15,786 bases of DNA from AA29 sp041481445 (GCA_041481445.1 JBGPBV010000155.1:1-15786), one strand, 5' to 3'. Positions 1-7,133 are shown, counted from the first letter of the stretch. Translations and numbers: made by a program. Notes: generated by a model not told the origin, from the sequence alone.

Positions 1-352
1 ACACCGTCGCGGCCAGGCAGGCCGCGGCCTCGCCCAGGAAGCGCCGGCCCACGACGAACACGACGGCCAGCAGGGCGCCGAGCGCTGCCACCGTGGGCAG
101 GCGCGCCCAGAAGCGCAGCCGGTCGCCGTCGCGCACGCCCAGCCACCTCTTGGCCGCCTGGCGGACGATGGCGCTCGGGATGCTGCCCGGCGTCTTCGAG
201 TTGTAGTGCAGGACGGAGACGCGCTCGGTCTCCCCCGTCTCGACCAGGCGCCGCGCCCAGGCCAGGTGATCGGGCTCGTCGTAGGTCTCGCCCTGCGACC
301 AGGCGGAGAAGAGCGCGGCGGCCAGGGAGAACACCACGGCCGCGGCCGCCAC
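1..352 (-). CDS. GT-C family (ArnT/PMT-like, GT39-type) membrane glycosyltransferase, N-terminal part
   Basis: Reading leftward, this is the first ~117 residues of a membrane protein that continues past the left edge. I see a first membrane helix (about residues 1-17), then YDEPDHLAWARRL with the adjacent Asp25-Glu26. That matches the acidic pair in the first periplasmic loop of GT-C glycosyltransferases that use polyprenyl-phosphate sugars. Next comes an HYNSKTPGSIPSA stretch like the PP-containing loop of GT39 proteins, then RLPTVAALGALLAVVF, a typical start of the next helix in this superfamily. Acceptor and sugar cannot be deduced. It directly follows the heme-oxygenase-like gene and is probably cotranscribed. 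The GTG at 352 is the nearest standard start. An in-frame CTG at 370 overlapping the upstream stop (CTGA) would add Arg2 and Arg5 before the helix and makes a more normal N-terminus. Family is fairly sure, specificity unknown. Confidence 0.68.
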   Translation of the reverse strand, partial: MAAAAVVFSLAAALFSAWSQGETYDEPDHLAWARRLVETGETERVSVLHYNSKTPGSIPSAIVRQAAKRWLGVRDGDRLRFWARLPTVAALGALLAVVFVVGRRFLGEAAACLAATV

Positions 353-366
353 CAGGCGGAGGAGCC

Positions 367-1191
367 TCAGGGCTCTCCCAGGCGCGCCATGAACGCGCCC
401 TGCACGTCCGCGAAGCTGCGGAAGCCTTCGAGGATCCAGCCCTTCACCGCCGCCGCGGGCTCCTGCCCCGCGTAGAAGCGCAGCGCGTTGTTGACGCCCT
501 TGAGGGCGGCGTCGAAGTGCTCCGCCTCCACCCCGGTGTGGATGCGGATCCAGTAGTAGGCGTTGTGCCGCTCGCCCAGGATGGGCACCTTCATCCCCTC
601 CAGGGCGGCCACGAGGTCGGGACGGCGCGCGCGGAGCGCCTGGTCGAGGACGACGAACTCCTGGTCGGCGAGGATCTCGCTGCCGGTGTGGAACCCCATG
701 CCCTGGAACAGGCGCGGCTCCTCGAGCTTCGCCCCCAGGCCGTAGCCCTGCCAGACCTTCTCCATCGCCTCCGTGGTGGCCGTGTTGACGCGGGCGACGT
801 CGTTGAGCTGCGCGGGCTCGTACCCGAAGAACGCGCCCATGCCCTTGAGGGTGGCCTGGGCCAGCGTGCGGTGGGTGTCGCGCCACGGCGTGGCGCGGTC
901 GTCGAACTCGTCCACCGCCGCGTAGAAGAAGTCGGCCGCCACTTCCGCGGCACGGTCGGCCAGGATCCGCACCGGCTCCTGCTCGTCGCGGAACAGTCCC
1001 TGGCGGGCCGCGATCTCGCCGGCCAGGTTGGCCAGGCCGGGCCCGAACGCGGAGTTGAACTGGATGTAGCGCGCCACCACCGAGAGGAAGTGCGGCGGCG
1101 TGGTCGCGCCGTCCACGGCCGCGCGGAGGGCCTCCGTGCCGTGGTGGGCGGCCAGTACGGGCTGGAGATCGTCGCGCGTGATCTCGGCCAT
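367..1191 (-). CDS. Heme-oxygenase-like (HDO/Haem_oxygenas_2-type) protein, putative non-heme iron redox enzyme
   Basis: A 274-residue, all-alpha, soluble protein with no signal peptide or membrane helix. The C-terminal helix near residues 212-240 carries IHTGVEAEHFDAAL. His218, Glu222 and His225 resemble the D/E-x(2-3)-H metal-binding helix of the heme-oxygenase-like diiron oxidase group (UndA, CADD, 'iron-containing redox enzyme' families). Further candidate ligands lie in earlier helices: Glu59 in the LAGEIAAR helix, and Glu83, Asp87, Asp94 and Glu95 in the helix that follows. Known members do oxidative chemistry on small substrates such as decarboxylation or C-C cleavage, but no substrate can be assigned here. 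It is divergent from the coiled-coil/ABC operon starting at 1321 and lies upstream of the glycosyltransferase, whose reading frame it touches. The Shine-Dalgarno signal is weak. Family assignment rests on motif and fold impression only. Confidence 0.5.
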   Translation of the reverse strand: MAEITRDDLQPVLAAHHGTEALRAAVDGATTPPHFLSVVARYIQFNSAFGPGLANLAGEIAARQGLFRDEQEPVRILADRAAEVAADFFYAAVDEFDDRATPWRDTHRTLAQATLKGMGAFFGYEPAQLNDVARVNTATTEAMEKVWQGYGLGAKLEEPRLFQGMGFHTGSEILADQEFVVLDQALRARRPDLVAALEGMKVPILGERHNAYYWIRIHTGVEAEHFDAALKGVNNALRFYAGQEPAAAVKGWILEGFRSFADVQGAFMARLGEP

Positions 1192-1214
1192 CGCGCCCGC
1201 GATCCTACACCCAT

Positions 1215-1243
1215 TTGACAGCGCGCCGCGGGGTTGCTACAAC
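1215..1243 (+). promoter_or_regulatory. Sigma-70-type promoter with extended -10 for the 1321-6284 operon
   Basis: A perfect -35 hexamer TTGACA (1215-1220), a 17-base spacer and a -10 hexamer TACAAC (1238-1243) preceded by TGC, the extended -10 arrangement. It is unusually good for such GC-rich DNA. Predicted transcription start is near 1250, giving a ~70-base leader before the TTG start at 1321. The -35 is only 24 bases from the start of the divergent gene at 1191, so both promoters must share this short region. Confidence 0.65.
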
Positions 1244-1320
1244 GTGCTGCGCCACAAGGACATGTCCGATTCCAGGGAACCCCGGAACCGCGCGCACGTC
1301 TATTTCCTTCGGGAGCGGCA

Positions 1321-2022
1321 TTGGGCAAGCTCAGCGACCTGGTGAGCAAGGGCGTCAAGCTCATCGTCGTCGATCCGGAAGCTCCCGGCGGCGGCGAGGC
1401 GGCGGCGCCCGACGCGGCCGCATCCGCGCGAGCCCCTCGCCCGCGCGACATCGCTGCGGAAGAGATCGCCTCTCCTCCGCCGCCCCCCGCCAAGTCCGAC
1501 GTGGCGATGGAGGTGGAGGACTTCGGCGCCGTGTACGAGGAAGCCGGCATCGCCCTGCCCGACCATGGCTACGGCGTGGACAAGGTCGCGGAGATGCTGC
1601 AGGGCAAGCGCCTGAGCCAGCTCAGCCGCGAGGTGCGCGCGACGGCCGTCCTCGCCGCCCTGGAAGCGGCCCAGGTGGACGTCAAGGACGTGATCGCGGA
1701 CGCGGTGGCCCGGGACAAGGCCATCGACGCCTTCGAGGTGGCCAAGGAGCGCGAGCTGCACGAGCTGCGCGAGAAGAACGAGGCCCGCGTGCGCGAGCTG
1801 CGCCAGGAGATGGAGGCGCTGCTCACGAAGATCAACGCCGAGATCGAGCGGCTGAAGGCCTCGTCCGAAGGGGCGGAGAAGGCCTTCACCCAGCTCCAGG
1901 TCCGCAAGCGGCGCGAGGAGGAGCGGCTGCACGAGGTGGTCGCCAACTTCGTGGAGACCGCGGAGAACCCGATCACCGCCGGCTCCCTGCAGGGCTCCAC
2001 GCCTCCCAAGAACCAGGCGTGA
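1321..2022 (+). CDS. Coiled-coil protein of unknown function, first gene of the OmpA-type ABC operon
   Basis: A 233-residue protein I do not recognise as a named family. The N-terminus (GKLSDLVSKGVKLIVVD) is followed by an Ala/Pro/Gly-rich linker (about residues 20-60). Then comes a helical region (about 68-135, with DHGYGVDKVAEML) and a strongly charged coiled coil (about 140-205, rich in E, R, K and L). There is no signal peptide or membrane helix, so it is probably cytoplasmic. I chose the TTG at 1321 because GGGAG sits just upstream at good spacing. The open frame extends further 5' to an ATG at 1234, but that would overlap the -10 element of the promoter. It is 37 bases upstream of the binding-protein/OmpA fusion and should be cotranscribed. 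A scaffold or regulatory partner of the transporter is possible. That role is inferred from position only. Confidence 0.72.
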   Translation: MGKLSDLVSKGVKLIVVDPEAPGGGEAAAPDAAASARAPRPRDIAAEEIASPPPPPAKSDVAMEVEDFGAVYEEAGIALPDHGYGVDKVAEMLQGKRLSQLSREVRATAVLAALEAAQVDVKDVIADAVARDKAIDAFEVAKERELHELREKNEARVRELRQEMEALLTKINAEIERLKASSEGAEKAFTQLQVRKRREEERLHEVVANFVETAENPITAGSLQGSTPPKNQA

Positions 2023-2059
2023 CCGGCCTTCCGCCGACGTTCCTTCTGAGGAGATCGCG

Positions 2060-3688
2060 ATGGCGCGTCAACTGACGCCTTTGGGTCGCTTGTTGCTCGT
2101 GGCCGCCGGCCTGGCCCTCGTCGGCTACGGCCTCTACCGGTACGGCGTCCTCGCCCGGCTGGCCTCCGTGGTCGCGCCCGAGAAGCGCGTGGAGGGCACG
2201 GTCTCCCGCGACGACTTCGGGTCCGGCGCCGCCGCCACCAGCGGCGCCGCCACCTCCGCCTCGAGCACGAGCGCGGCCGGCGCCCTCGCCGGCGGGTCCC
2301 GCCTCAAGCGGCCGATCAAGGTGGCGATCGTGCTCTGGGGCGGTTACGCGGGCGGCATCATGGCCAACGGCGGCATGCTGCCCAATCCGGACAGCACGTT
2401 CTCCCGCGACTTCGGCGTGCAGGTGGAGATGCTCCAGATCGACGATTTCGACAAGTCGCGCGACGCCTTCCGGGCCGGCGGCGACAAGGGCGGGGTGGAC
2501 ATCATGTGGTCCACCGTGGACGCCTACGCCCTGGAGTACGGCGGCCTGAGCAAGCTGGGCCCGAAGGCCATCATGCAGTACGACTGGAGCCGGGGCGGCG
2601 ACGCCATCGCCGTCGACCGCTCGATCAAGTCGGTGGCGGACCTGCGCGGCAAGCGGCTGGCCTGCGCGGAGGCCACCCCCTCGCACTACTTCGCCCTCTA
2701 CGTGCTCACCCAGGGCGGGCTGACCAACCGCGACGTCAACTGGGTCTTCACCTCCTCCGCGGTGGACGCCGCCAACGTCTTCAAGGCGGGCAAGGTGGAG
2801 GCGGCGGTGAGCTGGTCGCCCGACGTGTACGTGGCCGCGCGCGAGCGCGACGGCGGCCACATCCTGGCCTCCACCAAGGAGGCCACCAACCTCATCGCGG
2901 ACATCTTCGTGGCCAGGGGCGACTTCCTGGAGCAGCACCCCGAGGACGCGCGCCGCTTCGTGGGGGGCTGGCTGCGCGGCGTGGACATGGTGCGCAAGAA
3001 CCCCGAGAAGGCGGCGGTGCTGCTTCAGAAGAGCCTCACCGGGGTCAACACCCTCGACGACGCCAAGGGGATGCTGGACGACGTCAAGCTGCCCGACTAC
3101 TCGGAGAACCGCGGCTTCTTCAACGCCCAGGGAGCGATCGTCAACTACTACTCGATCTACCAGAGCGCCCAGAACATCTGGCGCAAGATCGGCAAGATCT
3201 CGAGCGTGAGCGCGCCCCAGCAGACGGTGGACACGCGCTTCCTGGAAGGGGCGGCCGAGTACTTCCCGGGCGCGACCACCACGGCCGAGGCCAAGCCCGA
3301 GTTCGAGTTCAAGGCGCCCGCTCCCCGCGCCAGCACGGCCCCCATCCTCACCAAGACGGTGTCGATCTACTTCCCGAGCGGCTCCTCCGTGCTGGACGAG
3401 AACGCCAAGGCCGTGCTCGACACCCAGGTGGTCGACCTCGCCGCCACCTTCGGCAGCGCCTACCTCCGCGTCTCCGGCAACACCGACAACGTGGGGAGCC
3501 GCGACACCAACGTGCGCCTCTCGCGGGCGCGCGCGGACGCGGTGGCCCAGTACCTGATGACGAAGGGGTTCGAGCGGAACAAGTTCGACGTGGTCGGCAA
3601 CGGGCCGGACAAGCCGGTGGCGGACAACGACACCGACTCCGGCCGCGCCAAGAACCGGCGCACCGACTTCGAGGTCGTCCCGCGTTGA
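2060..3688 (+). CDS. Membrane-anchored NitT/TauT-type substrate-binding protein fused to OmpA-like peptidoglycan-binding domain
   Basis: A 542-residue fusion. Residues ~8-30 form one uncleaved-looking membrane anchor after a short basic N-terminus. There is no lipobox cysteine. An Ala/Ser/Thr-rich linker (about 50-80) leads to a periplasmic binding domain (about 84-390) of the SsuA/TauA/NMT1 type, with the typical SVADLRGKRLACAEATPSHY region and the AVDAANVFKAGKVEAAVSW segment. After a Pro-rich linker, residues ~430-542 form an OmpA C-terminal domain with NTDNVG (Asp476) and NVRLSRARADAV (Arg491). These are the Asp and Arg that bind diaminopimelate in OmpA-family domains, and NRRTDFEV closes the domain. 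The start has a strong GAGGAG signal. Genes for the matching permease and ATPase follow directly. The expected role is ligand capture at a fixed site between inner membrane and cell wall. The ligand is unknown. Confidence 0.9.
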   Translation: MARQLTPLGRLLLVAAGLALVGYGLYRYGVLARLASVVAPEKRVEGTVSRDDFGSGAAATSGAATSASSTSAAGALAGGSRLKRPIKVAIVLWGGYAGGIMANGGMLPNPDSTFSRDFGVQVEMLQIDDFDKSRDAFRAGGDKGGVDIMWSTVDAYALEYGGLSKLGPKAIMQYDWSRGGDAIAVDRSIKSVADLRGKRLACAEATPSHYFALYVLTQGGLTNRDVNWVFTSSAVDAANVFKAGKVEAAVSWSPDVYVAARERDGGHILASTKEATNLIADIFVARGDFLEQHPEDARRFVGGWLRGVDMVRKNPEKAAVLLQKSLTGVNTLDDAKGMLDDVKLPDYSENRGFFNAQGAIVNYYSIYQSAQNIWRKIGKISSVSAPQQTVDTRFLEGAAEYFPGATTTAEAKPEFEFKAPAPRASTAPILTKTVSIYFPSGSSVLDENAKAVLDTQVVDLAATFGSAYLRVSGNTDNVGSRDTNVRLSRARADAVAQYLMTKGFERNKFDVVGNGPDKPVADNDTDSGRAKNRRTDFEVVPR

Positions 3689-3695
3689 GGCCTCG

Positions 3696-4466
3696 TTGAA
3701 CGTCCGGGAGCCGATCACCACCCACCGCGCGCGGGTGCTGGCGGCGATGGGAGTGGCCACCTTCTTCGTGGGCTGGTGCGTGCTCTCCTACGCGAACCTG
3801 GTGCCCACGGTGATCCTCCCCTCGCCCACCGAGGTGCTGCGCGCGTTCCCGGTGCTGCACTTCGAGGAGGCGCTGGTGCGCAGCATCGGCCGCAGCCTCT
3901 ACCGCGTCTACATGGGGTTCGCGCTGGCGGCGGCGGTGGCCATCCCCCTCGGCCTGCTCATGGGCACCTTCCCTCCCGTGAAGCACTTCTTCCAGCCCCT
4001 GCTCGACCCCCTGCGCTTCCTGCCCATCTCCGCCCTGGTGCCGCTCTTCATCGTGTGGTTCGGCATCGACGAGATGCAGAAGATCATCTTCCTGTTCGTG
4101 GGGATCGTCGTTTACCTGCTCCCCCTGGTGGTGGAGGCGGTCGAGAACGTGGACGAGGTCTACCTGCAGACGGCCACGACCCTGGGGGCGACCAGGGACC
4201 AGCTCGTCCGCCACGTGCTCATCCCGGGCAGCCTGCCCGCGATCGGCGAGGCCCTCCGCGTCATGAACGGGATCGGCTGGACCTACGTGATCCTGGCCGA
4301 GGTGGTGAACGCGCGCTACGGCCTCGGCTACCTGATCACGGTGGCGGGCAAGCGCTCGCACGTCGACCAGATCTTCGCCCTCGTGCTCGTCATCCTCGTC
4401 ATCGGCGTGATCACGGACTGGATCATCCGCACCGTCAACAAGAGCCTCTTCGCCTGGAACGAATGA
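3696..4466 (+). CDS. ABC transporter permease, NitT/TauT (SsuC/TauC-like) family
   Basis: A 256-residue inner-membrane permease of the binding-protein-dependent importer superfamily, with about six hydrophobic segments. The early VPTVILPSPTEVLRAF stretch (residues 36-51) is characteristic of SsuC/TauC/NrtB proteins. The cytoplasmic coupling loop that docks on the ATPase is at about residues 158-181, with LGATRDQ and IPGSLP. The usual EAA triplet reads QTA here, although the conserved Gly164 and the LP are kept. The start is a TTG with TTGAGG five bases upstream, and no ATG is well placed. It begins seven bases after the binding-protein gene and ends overlapping the ATPase start (ATGA), so translation is probably coupled. 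Family is very likely. Substrate cannot be inferred from sequence. Confidence 0.92.
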   Translation: MNVREPITTHRARVLAAMGVATFFVGWCVLSYANLVPTVILPSPTEVLRAFPVLHFEEALVRSIGRSLYRVYMGFALAAAVAIPLGLLMGTFPPVKHFFQPLLDPLRFLPISALVPLFIVWFGIDEMQKIIFLFVGIVVYLLPLVVEAVENVDEVYLQTATTLGATRDQLVRHVLIPGSLPAIGEALRVMNGIGWTYVILAEVVNARYGLGYLITVAGKRSHVDQIFALVLVILVIGVITDWIIRTVNKSLFAWNE

Positions 4467-5296
4467 CGGCCACGCCGCCCGCCCACCCCGCCTCCCCGAA
4501 CGTCCTCGAGCTCAAGGGCGTCACCAAGAGCTTCGTGAACCCGGACGGCGTGGTCTTCCAGGCCATCAAGGACGTGAACCTCGTCGTCAAGGACGAGCCC
4601 GGGGTGGGCGAGTTCCGCGTCTTCCTGGGCCCCTCGGGCTGCGGCAAGAGCACGATCCTCAACATCGTGGCCGGCCTCTTCGCGCCCACCGGCGGGGAGG
4701 CCCTCGTCCGCGGGAAGCCGGTGGCCGGCCCCGGACCCGACCGCGGAATGGTCTTCCAGAGCTACAGCTCCTATCCCTGGCTGACCGTGCTCGACAACGT
4801 GGCCTTCGGCCTCATGCTGCGCGGAGTGCCCCGGAAGGACCGGGAGGCCTCCGCCCGCACCTGGATCAAGAAGGTGGGGCTGGAGGGCGCGGAGAAGAAG
4901 TACCCGCGCCAGCTCTCGGGGGGGATGCGCCAGCGGGTGGCGATCGCGCGCACGCTGGCCGCCCGGCCCCAGATCATCCTGATGGACGAGCCGTTCGGGG
5001 CCCTCGACGTGCAGACCCGCCTGGGCATGCAGAACCTCATCAACGAGCTGTGGGAGGAGATCGAGGGCACGATCCTGTTCGTGACCCACGACATCGCGGA
5101 GGCGGTCTACCTCGCGGACAAGATCCACATCCTCTCCGCCAACCCGGGCACCATCGTGGACGAGGTGACGGTGGACCTGCCCCTGCACCGGACGGAGGAC
5201 CTCAAGAACACCGCCCGCTTCCGCGAGCTGGAGACGGTGGTCCTGGACAAGATCCGCAAGCAGGTCAAGGGCGGCAACGTCCGCATCACCACCTGA
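4463..5296 (+). CDS. ABC transporter ATPase, NitT/TauT (SsuB/TauB-like) family
   Basis: A 277-residue cytoplasmic nucleotide-binding subunit with the full set of motifs. Walker A GPSGCGKST is at residues 56-64, the Q-loop at VFQSY (97-101), the signature LSGGMRQR at 151-158, Walker B IILMDEP with the D-loop GALD at about 171-182, and the switch His in THD (208-210). The YPWLTVLDNV segment after the Q-loop is typical of the nitrate/sulfonate/taurine subfamily. It should energise the preceding permease and the OmpA-fused binding protein. The ATG overlaps the permease stop by four bases (ATGA), and no strong separate Shine-Dalgarno is seen, which fits translational coupling. Nothing suggests that it is inactive. 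Confidence 0.94.
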   Translation: MTATPPAHPASPNVLELKGVTKSFVNPDGVVFQAIKDVNLVVKDEPGVGEFRVFLGPSGCGKSTILNIVAGLFAPTGGEALVRGKPVAGPGPDRGMVFQSYSSYPWLTVLDNVAFGLMLRGVPRKDREASARTWIKKVGLEGAEKKYPRQLSGGMRQRVAIARTLAARPQIILMDEPFGALDVQTRLGMQNLINELWEEIEGTILFVTHDIAEAVYLADKIHILSANPGTIVDEVTVDLPLHRTEDLKNTARFRELETVVLDKIRKQVKGGNVRITT

Positions 5297-5336
5297 GGCG
5301 CGGCGCCAGCGTGGCACAATCTAGGCCCAGACCCTG

Positions 5337-6284
5337 ATGCCCGCTGAAGAGCCGAACTTCCTCGCCCACGCCTTCAAGAGCCAGTACAACCTCATCGGGC
5401 TGGGGACTGCGCTCGGGTTCGCCGTGCTCAGCGGCACGCTCCTCCCCATCATCGTGGCGGCGGGGGTGGAGATGATCGTGCTCCCGCTGGTGTCGGGCAA
5501 CCCGCGTTTCCAGCGGCTGGTGCGGGCGCGCACCTCGCAGGATGCGGAGGAGCAGGACCAGGCCCGCCAGCGGATGGAGGCCTCCGAGATGCTCCAGTTC
5601 ATGCCGGAGGTCGAGCGGCAGCGCTACCGCGGGCTCCAGGCCCTCACCAACGAGATCCGGCAGAACTACAAGGGCATGGACTCGAGCTCCCAGATGCTCC
5701 TCGAGCAGCTCGTGGAGAAGCTCGACTTCCTGCTCAACTTCTACCTGCGGATGCGCTACTCCCTCACCCGTTACCAGAACTACTTCAACAGCACGAGCCC
5801 GGAGCGGATCCAGGAGCGCATCGCCATGCTCGAGCACGAGATGCAGTCGGGGCCCGAGCGCGTTCAGCAGATCAAGGCGCGGACGAAGGCGGTCCTGGCC
5901 AAGCGCCTGGAGCGCTTCCAGAAGGCGGTCGAGAACCGCGACCTCATCGACGCCCAGACCGAGACCGTCCAGGAGGTCCTCCAGCTCCTGCGCGACCAGA
6001 GCTACTCCATGCGCGACCCGCGCACCATCACCGAGCAGCTCGACGGCCTCGTCAGCTCGGCGGAGGAGACGGAGCGCGGCGTGAAGGACATGGAGGACAT
6101 CCTGGCCGTGGAGCACGACCTCCTCTCCCCCGGCGGCCTGGAGGCGGACATCGAGGCCGAGCTGCAGTCGGCGCGGCCGGCCGCCAACGCCTCCGCGGCG
6201 CCGCCGGCCGGGCCGCTGCGCGCGCGCGTGCCGCCCCCGGTCGGATCGCCCCCGCCGCCTCCCCGCAAGAAGGTCACGCACTAG
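5337..6284 (+). CDS. Membrane-anchored coiled-coil protein of unknown function, last gene of the OmpA-type ABC operon
   Basis: A 315-residue protein without a family I can name. A hydrophobic region at about residues 18-53 can form one long or two short membrane helices. It is followed by a long, highly charged helical region (about 60-262) with several coiled-coil stretches and a distinctive LDFLLNFYLRMRYSLTRYQNYF segment (130-150, given here because it contains five Tyr and little charge clustering). The tail (about 280-312) is Ala/Pro-rich with a polyproline run and a final basic KK. It begins 40 bases after the ATPase gene on the same strand, and I see no separate strong promoter or Shine-Dalgarno. 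The long helical domain most likely lies in the cytoplasm or periplasm as a scaffold, and topology is undecided. A partner of the ABC system is inferred from position only. Confidence 0.78.
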   Translation: MPAEEPNFLAHAFKSQYNLIGLGTALGFAVLSGTLLPIIVAAGVEMIVLPLVSGNPRFQRLVRARTSQDAEEQDQARQRMEASEMLQFMPEVERQRYRGLQALTNEIRQNYKGMDSSSQMLLEQLVEKLDFLLNFYLRMRYSLTRYQNYFNSTSPERIQERIAMLEHEMQSGPERVQQIKARTKAVLAKRLERFQKAVENRDLIDAQTETVQEVLQLLRDQSYSMRDPRTITEQLDGLVSSAEETERGVKDMEDILAVEHDLLSPGGLEADIEAELQSARPAANASAAPPAGPLRARVPPPVGSPPPPPRKKVTH

Positions 6285-6301
6285 GCGCCTACTGCCGCAC
6301 G

Positions 6302-7108
6302 TCACTTGCCTTCGCGCACCGCCTTGAGGGCGAGGCGGTCGACGAGGCCGGGGGCGAAGACCTTGAGCAGGCGGCTCAGCATTCCGCCCCGCCAGTTCGT
6401 GACGACGAGACGCTGGCGCCGCTCCATCCCGGCCAGGGTGAGGGCGGCGCAGGTCTCGGCGGTCATGATCTTGTCCTCCTGCATCGGGCTCCGGCCCAGG
6501 GGCGTGCCGTCGGGGCCGGCGGCGCGCCGGTGGATCTCGGAGAGCACGAAGTACGGCGCCACCAGGGTGACCGACACCCCCGTCCCGTCGAGCTCGATCC
6601 GCAGCGAGTCGAAGAACCCGAACACGGCGTGCTTGCTCGCCGCGTAGGCGGTGCGGGTGGGCACGCCGTTGAGGCCGGCCAGGCTCGCCATCACCACGAT
6701 CTGGCCGCGGCTCTTCTTCAGGTGGGGCAGCGCGTAGTAGGTCGGGTACACGCTGCCGAGGTAGTTCACCTTCATGAGGCGCTCGTAGACGGAGAGGTCG
6801 GTCGTCTCGTCGAAGCGGGCCAGCGTGCCGATGCCGGCGTTGTTGACGAGGACGTCGAGGCCGCCGAAGGCCGCGACGGTGCGCTCGATCATCCGCCGCG
6901 ACTCGTCCGTGGAGCTGACGTCGGTGGGCACCACCAGCGCCTCCGCGCCCAGGGCGCGGCACTGCGCGGCCACCTCCGTGAGCCGCGCGGCATCGCGCGC
7001 GGCCAGCACCAGCTTCGGCTTCTGGGGGGCGAGGGCGAGGCACAGCGCCTTGCCGATCCCCGAGGAGGCGCCGGTGACGACGATCGACCTGCCCGCGTAG
7101 ACGGCCAT
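6302..7108 (-). CDS. Short-chain dehydrogenase/reductase (classical SDR)
   Basis: A 268-residue NAD(P)-dependent oxidoreductase. The Rossmann motif TGASSGIG is at residues 12-19, NNAG at 89-92, and the catalytic residues are Ser142 and Tyr155-x3-Lys159 in YAASK. An Arg at 38 after the second strand (LAARD) suggests NADP preference, as in many classical SDRs. After the PYFV segment (in place of the common PG loop) comes a substrate-loop region with a basic C-terminus and a hydrophobic patch (MLSRLLKVF) that may touch the membrane, as in DHRS7-like enzymes. The ATG at 7108 has AGGAGG upstream at good spacing. It lies 25 bases after the M1 peptidase gene and is probably cotranscribed. The substrate is unknown. 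Confidence 0.93.
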   Translation of the reverse strand: MAVYAGRSIVVTGASSGIGKALCLALAPQKPKLVLAARDAARLTEVAAQCRALGAEALVVPTDVSSTDESRRMIERTVAAFGGLDVLVNNAGIGTLARFDETTDLSVYERLMKVNYLGSVYPTYYALPHLKKSRGQIVVMASLAGLNGVPTRTAYAASKHAVFGFFDSLRIELDGTGVSVTLVAPYFVLSEIHRRAAGPDGTPLGRSPMQEDKIMTAETCAALTLAGMERRQRLVVTNWRGGMLSRLLKVFAPGLVDRLALKAVREGK

Positions 7109-7133
7109 CAGGAGCCTCCTGCTCGAAGCGCGC

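Noticed and set aside
1250..1320. Leader of the ABC/OmpA operon as a riboswitch
   Set aside because: The leader is only ~70 bases, and I could not find a known aptamer motif or a terminator/antiterminator pair.
1973..3760. A 595-codon minus-strand frame opposite the OmpA fusion gene
   Set aside because: Composition is that of a GC-driven shadow, and the plus strand encodes well-recognised domains over the same bases.
5312..5325. TGGCAC resembling a sigma-54 -24 element before the last operon gene
   Set aside because: The matching -12 element should be TTGC at the right spacing, but TAGG is found, lacking the required GC.
6282..6291. Perfect palindrome TAGGCGCCTA at the stop of the coiled-coil gene
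   Set aside because: It has no loop and no T-run, so it is not a terminator, and a 10-base palindrome arises easily by chance here.
5286..7043. A 585-codon minus-strand frame across the coiled-coil gene and SDR
   Set aside because: It is out of frame with the SDR and antisense to the coiled-coil gene, with an Arg/Pro-rich, domain-free product.
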